From assembly GCF_004138495.1 (NCBI RefSeq), contig NZ_ML142849.1, positions 612,992 to 624,444 of the forward strand: a stretch of 11,453 bases of DNA, in the 5' to 3' direction. The stretch is from Phytoactinopolyspora endophytica (GTDB lineage Bacteria > Actinomycetota > Actinomycetes > Jiangellales > Jiangellaceae). Of the stretch, positions 1 to 5,405 are shown piece by piece. Position 1 is the stretch's first letter; the number at the start of each line of letters is the position of its first letter. The translations under genes and the position numbers were made by a program. The notes under the pieces are model-generated. The model did no database searches and had not been told where the DNA came from. It saw only the letters and a list, made by a program, of their open reading frames with translations.

Positions 1-712
1 TGCCGGTCGGTCCGTCCGGCCCGAGGCGGGCGACGCGCACCACCTCACGGCATGCGTCCTCCACCGACTCCGTCCCCTCGAACTTGACCAGTGCGGTGTT
101 CGCGAACCCAGGCGAGACGAGGTTGACCTTGATGTCGGTCGCCTCCAGCTCGATCATCATGGACAACGTCACGGCGTTGAGTGCGGTCTTCGACGCAGAG
201 TAGACCGGCTCGAAGGTCGGGTGGAACGGGAAGGCCGGGTCGGCCATGGTCGTCAGCGAGCCCTGCGCACTCGTGACGTTCACGATGCGCGCATCCGACG
301 ACTTGCGAAGCAACGGCAGCATGGCCTGGCACACCGCCAGAGCGCCGAAGACGTTCACCTCCCAGACAGCCCGTACCTCGTCGAGCGGGACAACACTTGG
401 CTTCGACAGTGCGCGCAGCATCTCCATGTCCTGGACGTCGGTACGGGTGGTGGAGATCCCGGCATTGTTGACGAGAAGGTCGAGCCGACCCGCCTCCCCC
501 TGGATCCGCTCGGCGGCCCTGGCGATGGACGCCGCGTCGGTCACGTCGAGCTGCAGCGCGGTGGCGCCGTCGCCGATCTCGGCGGCCGCCTTCTCACCGC
601 GCGCGAGGTCGCGGGACCCGACGAACACGGCGACCCCGTCGGAGACCAGCTCTTTCGCGACCTGCTTGCCCATGCCCTGGTTGGCTCCGGTGACGAGTGC
701 GATGCGGTTCAT
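1..712 (-). CDS. SDR family NAD(P)-dependent oxidoreductase, carbonyl-reductase-like (3' end cut by window)
   Basis: Cytoplasmic short-chain dehydrogenase/reductase, predicted to reduce a carbonyl or oxidise an alcohol with NAD(P)(H); the substrate is unknown. 237 codons are visible and none is a stop. The Rossmann glycine motif TGANQGMG is at residues 8-15, NNAG at 82-85, and the catalytic set Asn120, Ser148, Tyr171 and Lys175 (YSASK) is complete. An Arg after the second strand (GSRDLARG, residues 32-39) favours NADP(H). The last visible residues, DGPTG, are typical of the end of plant/animal carbonyl-reductase-like SDRs, so probably only 10-20 residues are missing. The start is taken at ATG 712. 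A GTG six bases upstream (718-716) is in frame and lies 6 nt from the GGAGG core (725-729), so it is an equally good start. The gene is divergent from an HTH regulator, which very likely controls it. Confidence 0.93.
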   Translation of the reverse strand, partial: MNRIALVTGANQGMGKQVAKELVSDGVAVFVGSRDLARGEKAAAEIGDGATALQLDVTDAASIARAAERIQGEAGRLDLLVNNAGISTTRTDVQDMEMLRALSKPSVVPLDEVRAVWEVNVFGALAVCQAMLPLLRKSSDARIVNVTSAQGSLTTMADPAFPFHPTFEPVYSASKTALNAVTLSMMIELEATDIKVNLVSPGFANTALVKFEGTESVEDACREVVRVARLGPDGPTG

Positions 713-780
713 GGGCACGATGCCCCTCCCTTGTCCGATGTGGCTGCGATAGACGACCGGCCCTGTGCCACCCGGCACGT

Positions 781-808
781 GTCCCGCTCTACGACGACTG
801 TGCGGGAC
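781..808. promoter_or_regulatory. Inverted repeat, candidate operator 1 in the divergent promoter region
   Basis: A perfect 7-bp inverted repeat: GTCCCGC at 781-787 and GCGGGAC at 802-808, with a 14-nt spacer. The arm centres are 21 bp apart, two helical turns, which suits a dimeric DNA-binding protein better than an RNA hairpin. It sits between the SDR and HTH genes. Calling it an operator is inference; no T-run follows that would make it a terminator. Confidence 0.4.
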
Positions 809-838
809 CTGCGGCATCCGGCGGAAGACCCTCTCGAA

Positions 839-853
839 CCTGGTACTGCCAGG
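839..853. promoter_or_regulatory. Palindrome CCTGG-N5-CCAGG, candidate operator 2 for the HTH regulator
   Basis: The perfect 5-bp arms CCTGG (839-843) and CCAGG (849-853) flank TACTG. The centre is about 33 bp upstream of the regulator start and 17-31 bp upstream of its ribosome site, where an autoregulatory operator would overlap the promoter or transcription start. The compact 15-bp dyad fits an XRE-type dimer. It probably also controls the divergent SDR gene. I recognise no reliable -10/-35 pair around it. Confidence 0.45.
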
Positions 854-878
854 ACCACTCGACGGACGCGGAGGCATA

Positions 879-1676
879 ATGGTGCCCATGCCGACTGTGA
901 TCCGGGAAGGCTTCGGGGAGTACCTCCGTGGCCGGCGGGCCATGGTGACAGCACCGGAGCAGCCGGTCGAAAGCCGGTCGTCACGGCGGCGGGTCCCGGG
1001 GCTGCGACGGCAGGAGATGGCCGAGGCCGCCGGGATCTCTGTCGAGTACTACACCCGCCTCGAGCAGGGGCGGGCTCCGCGTCCGTCGCGGGAGATCCTC
1101 ACCGCGCTGGCACGAGCCTTCGGCCTCACGGCCGCCGAGCGAGACCACCTGTTCCGACTTGCCGGCGAGCTGCCCCCCGAGCCTCTCGCCCCTGACAGTG
1201 AGATCCGACCAGGACTCCTCCGGCTGCTGCGCGGCCTCGACGAAACCGTCCCCGTCACCGTCCACGACGGACGCCTGGACGTGATGGCGCGCAACGCTGC
1301 CGCCACTGAGCTCCTCGGACCGCTCCCAAGTGCGGGTCGGTACCGGCGCAACATCGTCCACCAGGGCTTCACGGCCACGGCTCGCCGCGTCCTCGGAAAT
1401 GAGGGAGTCCACCGGTACGCCCGGTGGGCCACGGCGGAGCTCCGCTCGGCGCTGGGCCGGTACCCGGACGACGAGCACCTCCGGTCCCTGCTCACGGAGC
1501 TCTCAACGACCAGCGCCACCTTCCGGAGCCTCTGGGCGCAAGGTGAAGTCTCGGTAGGACGTTCCGCCGAAAAACGCCTGCATCACCCGACTCGGGGATG
1601 GTTGGCCTTCCAGAGCGAGATGCTGCACGACGCCGAACGGGACCACTGGATCGTGATCTACGCGCCCGCTGTATGA
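879..1676 (+). CDS. XRE-type helix-turn-helix regulator with MmyB-like ligand-binding domain
   Basis: A 265-residue DNA-binding transcription factor. The HTH spans residues 39-66 (VPGLRRQEMAEAAGIS, then VEYYTRLEQGR), the usual sequence of this family. Residues about 105-262 match the PAS-like MmyB ligand-binding domain, with the conserved features N139-A140 after DVMAR, GRYPDD (193-198), FRSLWA (215-220) and the HP-x-x-G pair (236-240). A family member from Chloroflexus was crystallised with a fatty acid, so a lipid or small hydrophobic effector is plausible. The start is ambiguous. GGAGG at 870-874 is 4 nt from ATG 879, 7 nt from GTG 882 and 13 nt from ATG 888, all in frame. A longer start at 765 would run through both candidate operators and lacks a ribosome site. 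The gene is divergent from the SDR and convergent with the S9 hydrolase, 58 bp away. Confidence 0.93.
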   Translation: MVPMPTVIREGFGEYLRGRRAMVTAPEQPVESRSSRRRVPGLRRQEMAEAAGISVEYYTRLEQGRAPRPSREILTALARAFGLTAAERDHLFRLAGELPPEPLAPDSEIRPGLLRLLRGLDETVPVTVHDGRLDVMARNAAATELLGPLPSAGRYRRNIVHQGFTATARRVLGNEGVHRYARWATAELRSALGRYPDDEHLRSLLTELSTTSATFRSLWAQGEVSVGRSAEKRLHHPTRGWLAFQSEMLHDAERDHWIVIYAPAV

Positions 1677-1734
1677 CCGGGGATACACCTGCGCCCGGAT
1701 GGCAGGCCAAGGAGAGTTCAGGCGCATCGAACAG

Positions 1735-3813
1735 TCATGATCGATGGGGCGGGAGGTGACGGCAGAACCAGGCAAGCATGGAGTCGAGCAGCGTGGTCCT
1801 CGCGTCTACCGAGCCGATCGCGTGCCCCTCGCCGGCGAGTGTGATCAGTTCCGTGGGGACACCACCGTCGCACAGACCACGGTGAAGCATGTGCCCCTGT
1901 GCGGCCGGGATCTTGCGGTCTCGTTCACCATGCACGACGAGCGTGGGCGTGGCGCACCTGTTCACATGAGACAGCGGCGACGCCCGATCGAGGCCGGCGG
2001 CATCCCCGTCACCACCGGGAAAGAACGTGTGCCAGGCCGGTCCCATCGGCGACGTGTCGAGGAAACGTCGGAAGTCGGCGATCCCCGCCCCGACGACGGC
2101 CGCTTTGAACCGATCCGTCTGCGTCACCGCCCAGGCCGTCAAGAACCCGCCGTAGCTCCATCCCCCGATGCCGAGCCGCTCCTGATCGGCGATCCCCCGT
2201 TCCACAAGTACATCGACACCGTCCATGATGTCTTGCAGCGGCAACGCCCCGATCCGGCCCCGAATCGAGTGCGCGAAGTCCCAGGTCCTGCCTGTCGACC
2301 CGCGAGGATTGGGCAGGAACACCGCGAAGCCGTTCGCCGCCAGCAGCTGGGCCCAGTCGACCCACGACCCGTGCCACCCGGCACACCAGTGGTAATGCGG
2401 CCCGCCGTGCACGTTCACCACCGTCCGCCGCGGTCCGGACGCACCATCCGGCGGTATCACCAGCAGACCGTACAGCTCGGTCCCATCGTCCCGGCTCGTC
2501 CACGAGACCTCACGGATCTCACCCAGCCGCAACCCTCGCAGCTGCGGGTTCAGGTTGGTCAGCCGCGTCGCCTCGGGGCCGCCTTCAGCCGGCGACGCGC
2601 CCGTTGCGAGGCCGACGTCGGGTCTTGGGACCGGAGGAGATCCGGACGGCGCCACGCGGCCGGTACGCCCTGCCGCGCCCTGGCCGAGCACCCACACGTC
2701 CGGTGCGTCGCCGTCGCTGCCGGAGACGAAGGCGATCCGGTCGGCCGGACCGCCGACAGAGAACCGCGGATAACCCATGCCCATGTCACACAGCTCGCGG
2801 AACGTTCCATCGTCCAGGTCATACTCCACCAGCACGGACGACGTCCGCCGAAACACCTGAGCGACGATACGCGCACCGCCCCCGGCCCATTCGGCCCTGA
2901 GGACGGTTCCTTCCCAATCCTGCCAGAGATCCCGTATGTCACCGCTACCTGCCGACACGACGGCCGGCCAGTGGCCCCGCCCGGCATCACCGCGGCTGAA
3001 CAGCACCTTTCTGCCGTCCGGTGACCACGCCAATGTCTGGTTCCTGGTCGTCGGCACCGGCACATCGGTACACAGGGTCCGCAGCACCGTCCCAGAGCAG
3101 ACGTCCACCACCCGCAGCGCCGCCTCCCCCGCTCCGGTGGACTCCGCCCGCACGACGACCGCTGCTTCCCGCCCGTCCGGTGACAGCACGAACGCCGCCA
3201 CGTCCAGCTCGTCGCCGGTGATCGGACGCGCCGTTCCCGTCGTCGTCTCTACCAGCCACAGCTGCCCGCATGACTGACCCTCGCTCAGGCTGCCCACCTG
3301 CGACGAGGCGTTGTTTCCCGCCGGAACACGCAGCAGCACGACTCCGTGGTCACCGAATCGTGAAAGAGGGTCCGTGACCGGCTGCTCCACAGGCTCCCGA
3401 GGCAACCAGGCGAGCCCGTCGGCGCCGCTCGCGGCACCGGGCAGAGCAACCCGGCGCACCCGGCGATCCGGGAGGTCGATGGCCGTCAGGGTCAACGACC
3501 CGGCGTCGGTCCTTTCGACGACGCCGATCACGGCCTGCCGCTCCGGCGAACCTTCGTCCACCGCATTGTCCACCGCCCAGCACGGCCCTGCCTCAAGCCG
3601 AACGCCCATCAGCAGCGGCTCGGCCGCCCCCGGGTCCCTGACCGGCACCGACCACAACGTCGCACCCGACCGGGCCGCGTTCTCCACCACGACGGCGACC
3701 CGTTCGCCGTCCGGAGACAGCGCCGGCTCCCCCACCTCGTCCAGCGCCGCGAAGTCCGCGCCCACAGCCGCCCGCACGGACACCCCGACACCGAACCCGG
3801 CGGGTGAAGCCAT
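1735..3813 (-). CDS. S9 family peptidase/hydrolase (prolyl oligopeptidase family, dipeptidyl-aminopeptidase type)
   Basis: A 692-residue serine hydrolase. Residues about 20-420 form a TolB/DPP-IV-like beta-propeller, with repeated SPDGR/SPDGE blade motifs at 33-37, 211-215 and 264-268. Residues about 435-690 form an alpha/beta-hydrolase of the S9 type. The oxyanion region is VNVHGGP (466-472), the nucleophile Ser553 lies in GWSYGG, Asp632 in GERDRKIP and His664 in GEGHAIG, so the catalytic triad is intact. No signal peptide is visible, so it should be cytoplasmic. A Pro/Gly/Ala-rich stretch (about 378-415) separates the two domains. The ATG start at 3813 is preceded by AGGG. An in-frame GTG at 3888 overlaps the upstream stop codon (GTGA) and would give 717 residues by translational coupling. 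The gene follows a siderophore-binding lipoprotein gene in the same unit, so a role in cleaving an imported peptide or siderophore is possible, but general peptide degradation cannot be excluded. Confidence 0.92.
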   Translation of the reverse strand: MASPAGFGVGVSVRAAVGADFAALDEVGEPALSPDGERVAVVVENAARSGATLWSVPVRDPGAAEPLLMGVRLEAGPCWAVDNAVDEGSPERQAVIGVVERTDAGSLTLTAIDLPDRRVRRVALPGAASGADGLAWLPREPVEQPVTDPLSRFGDHGVVLLRVPAGNNASSQVGSLSEGQSCGQLWLVETTTGTARPITGDELDVAAFVLSPDGREAAVVVRAESTGAGEAALRVVDVCSGTVLRTLCTDVPVPTTRNQTLAWSPDGRKVLFSRGDAGRGHWPAVVSAGSGDIRDLWQDWEGTVLRAEWAGGGARIVAQVFRRTSSVLVEYDLDDGTFRELCDMGMGYPRFSVGGPADRIAFVSGSDGDAPDVWVLGQGAAGRTGRVAPSGSPPVPRPDVGLATGASPAEGGPEATRLTNLNPQLRGLRLGEIREVSWTSRDDGTELYGLLVIPPDGASGPRRTVVNVHGGPHYHWCAGWHGSWVDWAQLLAANGFAVFLPNPRGSTGRTWDFAHSIRGRIGALPLQDIMDGVDVLVERGIADQERLGIGGWSYGGFLTAWAVTQTDRFKAAVVGAGIADFRRFLDTSPMGPAWHTFFPGGDGDAAGLDRASPLSHVNRCATPTLVVHGERDRKIPAAQGHMLHRGLCDGGVPTELITLAGEGHAIGSVDARTTLLDSMLAWFCRHLPPHRS

Positions 3814-3884
3814 ATCGATCCCTGCCGACGAGGCGGCATATGTGACGCCCGCACCGGGAACAGCACGTTCCGACGGCCCAAGGG

Positions 3885-4934
3885 TCACTGCATCACCAGG
3901 TAGTCCGTGACGTCGTCCATGATCTCGTCGGCGGCCTGCACCGACCCGCAGTTGAACCACCACTCGGCGTTCACCTCGAAGGCCCGCCCGTCCTGTACGA
4001 CCTCCAGCCCTTCCCACAGCGGGCTCTCGGCCACCTCGCTGTACGTGGCCTGGGCGTCCTCGGGGTCGGTAGCGGTGGAGCCGACGAAGTACAACAACGT
4101 CGAGGCATCCGCATCGGTGAGCCGCTCCAAGCTCAGGTCGACCCTGTTGCTGTCGTCCGGAGTCTCGTCAGCCAGGTGCATCGTCACACCGAGGTCGTTC
4201 AACACGGCCGTAGCGCACGACTCCGTGTAGACCCTCATGTCGTCGACGGCGCGGATATTCAGCAGCGACACCGGCTCGTCGCTCGCGCCCGATTCCGCCA
4301 GCACCTCCGCCAGATCGCCCGCCGTCTGCTCGTACGTCTCAAGGCTTGCCGCCACTTCGTCGGATCGGCCGATGGCCGCGCCGACCGTCTCCAAGGTCTC
4401 TTTCCACATCGTCGAGTCCAGTGAGAGCGCCACGGTCGGTGCGACTTGTTCCAACTGGTCGTAGTGGGGTTCGACCATCGACTCCAGTCCCACGATGACG
4501 TCGGGCTCCAAGGAGGCGATCCGCTCGACGTTCAGCTCGGTCAGCCAGCCGACGTCCTCGATCTCATCCGTCGAGGCATCCACATACGGCGGGAACGGGT
4601 CGTCGAAAGGCTGGTACGACGTCCCGACGACGTTCGCTCCAGCAGCGATGGCCGTGGGCAACGTCGCGTACGGATCGATGGCGACAACCCGCTCCGGCGC
4701 CACCGGCACCTCGGCTTCGCCCAGGACGTGCTCGACGACCGTCGTCGCGTCACTGTTGGCCGCCGCCTCGTCGCCGTTGTCCCCCGCCGAATCAGCCCCG
4801 GCCGTCGTACCGTCATCACCACCACATGCGACGGTGAGCAACCCGGCGACGGCCAACCCCGCCACCAGTTTGACTCGCAGCGCACTTAGAGGTCGCGCAC
4901 CGAACGCGGCTGAACATCGTCTGTCTTGTCTCAT
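3885..4934 (-). CDS. Iron-siderophore ABC transporter substrate-binding lipoprotein
   Basis: A 349-residue extracellular lipoprotein of the periplasmic-binding-protein class with a helical backbone (FecB/FepB/FhuD-like). The N-terminus has Arg/Lys (residues 15-22), a hydrophobic stretch (23-36) and a lipobox ending TVAC with the lipidated Cys37. An acidic, Ala/Gly-rich linker follows (38-65). Family features include PERVVAID (80-87), the SLEPDVIVG strand (141-149) and a C-terminal DGRAFEV segment (315-321). Two further cysteines, C240 and C329, could form a disulfide outside the cell. The start at 4934 has GGAAGG (4940-4945) at 5 nt; ATG 4937 is the alternative at 2 nt. An iron box upstream supports an iron substrate over cobalamin. 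No permease or ATPase gene is adjacent, so it must use a transporter encoded elsewhere. The S9 hydrolase gene follows directly. Confidence 0.92.
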   Translation of the reverse strand: MRQDRRCSAAFGARPLSALRVKLVAGLAVAGLLTVACGGDDGTTAGADSAGDNGDEAAANSDATTVVEHVLGEAEVPVAPERVVAIDPYATLPTAIAAGANVVGTSYQPFDDPFPPYVDASTDEIEDVGWLTELNVERIASLEPDVIVGLESMVEPHYDQLEQVAPTVALSLDSTMWKETLETVGAAIGRSDEVAASLETYEQTAGDLAEVLAESGASDEPVSLLNIRAVDDMRVYTESCATAVLNDLGVTMHLADETPDDSNRVDLSLERLTDADASTLLYFVGSTATDPEDAQATYSEVAESPLWEGLEVVQDGRAFEVNAEWWFNCGSVQAADEIMDDVTDYLVMQ

Positions 4935-4939
4935 CATGA

Positions 4940-4945
4940 CCTTCC
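4940..4945 (-). promoter_or_regulatory. Ribosome binding site GGAAGG of the binding-protein gene
   Basis: On the minus strand GGAAGG lies 5 nt before ATG 4934 and 2 nt before ATG 4937. This spacing decides for the second of the two adjacent ATG codons as the start. Confidence 0.6.
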
Positions 4946-4955
4946 CGGGGTCGCC

Positions 4956-5010
4956 TCACCCGTGGACGAGCACGCGGAGACCGCGGTGTCCCGGTTCGTC
5001 CCGTGGGTGA
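4956..5010 (-). promoter_or_regulatory. Imperfect hairpin in the 5' leader of the binding-protein mRNA
   Basis: TCACCC (4956-4961) pairs with GGGTGA (5005-5010). After a small internal loop, GGACGA (4964-4969) pairs with TCGTCC (4996-5001). A short inner stem, CGCGG/CCGCG (4973-4977 and 4981-4985), fits in the loop. The structure ends about 10 nt upstream of the ribosome site. No T-run follows, so it is not a classical terminator. Any regulatory role is inference. Confidence 0.3.
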
Positions 5011-5041
5011 CCATCGGCTGACCATCTCGTCGGCGAACACG

Positions 5042-5075
5042 TCAGGCGTCGTACCGAGTTCGACACGACGCCTGA
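5042..5075. repeat. Perfect 11-bp inverted repeat downstream of the iron box
   Basis: TCAGGCGTCGT (5042-5052) and ACGACGCCTGA (5065-5075) are exact reverse complements around a 12-nt loop. The repeat lies between the iron box and the binding-protein gene, so it would be in the first part of the transcript or just at the promoter. It could be a second operator or a stable RNA hairpin. There is no U-tract for an intrinsic terminator. Confidence 0.5.
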
Positions 5076-5081
5076 AAGCCG

Positions 5082-5105
5082 TCAGCCTAGCATAGGCTAA
5101 CCTAA
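5082..5105 (-). promoter_or_regulatory. Iron box (IdeR/DmdR-type operator), with overlapping second dyad
   Basis: Bases 5087-5105 match the established 19-bp consensus TTAGGTTAGGCTAACCTAA at 16 of 19 positions on the plus strand; the right 11 bases (GGCTAACCTAA) match exactly. An overlapping, weaker 19-bp dyad, TCAGCCTA-GCA-TAGGCTAA, occupies 5082-5100 (15 of 16 arm bases symmetric to within one mismatch). The site is about 150 bp upstream of the siderophore-binding protein start and probably overlaps its promoter, so repression under iron-replete conditions is expected. No convincing -35 hexamer was seen. Confidence 0.8.
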
Positions 5106-5357
5106 CTGTTCGCTGCGTATCGCACCCACGGAGTAGGAACCGAGGTCGTGGTGGCGAAGACCAGGCCGAACGCGCGGAAAGGGCCGGAGAAGCTCGTCGG
5201 CCGATCTTCCGGAGGCGCAGATACACGCCACCAGCACGAGAAGCTGCCCGCCGGAGGCGTGAGAGGTCGACGAATTCTCCGGCCCACCCGACGCAACCAC
5301 AACCGGACAGCACAACCACACCACCCCGTCGTCCTGCTTCTACGTTCGAGCCGTGTC
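5106..5357. other. Non-coding stretch between the iron box and the pyk 3' end
   Basis: About 250 bp with no reading frame that has a ribosome site or family-like protein. The section 5290-5330 is rich in A and C on the plus strand, with repeated ACAACC/CAACCACA words. CGGAGGCG occurs twice (5210s and 5250s). I see no tRNA, no clear terminator and no further promoter. Confidence 0.5.
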
Positions 5358-5395
5358 GTCGTACCTGTGCGGCCTAGTCGTACCTGTACCGCCTA
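5358..5395. repeat. 19-bp tandem duplication at the end of pyk
   Basis: Two adjacent 19-bp copies, 5358-5376 and 5377-5395, share the start GTCGTACCTGT and the end GCCTA; they differ at 2 of 19 positions. The second copy includes the pyk stop codon (5393-5395), so the duplication copied the last bases of the gene into the downstream region. It lies next to a short hairpin across the stop codon. Confidence 0.7.
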
Positions 5396-5405
5396 GTTGT
5401 AGGCG
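5390..5405 (-). other. Hairpin spanning the pyk stop codon
   Basis: CGCCTA (5390-5395) and TAGGCG (5400-5405) form a perfect 6-bp stem with a 4-nt loop, covering the final codons and the stop codon of pyk. No U-run follows. It may help 3'-end stability or termination, but this is a guess. Confidence 0.3.

Noticed and set aside
765..878. Upstream in-frame start for the HTH regulator at 765
   Set aside because: The extension has no ribosome site, does not look like family sequence, and would cover both candidate operators.
221..1195. Plus-strand open frame of 324 codons
   Set aside because: It crosses the SDR gene antisense, the divergent promoter region and the HTH gene in a wrong frame.
1677..1734. 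Possible bidirectional terminator between the HTH and S9 genes
   Set aside because: Only a 5-bp stem (CCTGC 1688-1692 and GCAGG 1702-1706) with a 9-nt loop and no T-run; too weak to annotate.
1744..3024. Long plus-strand open frame (426 codons) across the S9 gene
   Set aside because: It lies antisense to a clear S9 hydrolase with all motifs, has Arg/Pro-rich composition typical of a high-GC shadow frame, and has no recognisable domain.
3814..4017. Upstream extension of the S9 protein to 4017
   Set aside because: It overlaps the end of the binding-protein gene by over 100 bases and reads as Arg/Gly-rich out-of-frame sequence; only the GTG at 3888 remains a sensible alternative.
4816..5324. 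Minus-strand frames in the leader and non-coding stretch (up to 167 codons)
   Set aside because: They run through the iron box and the leader inverted repeats, are rich in Arg/Pro/Ser, and lack ribosome sites.
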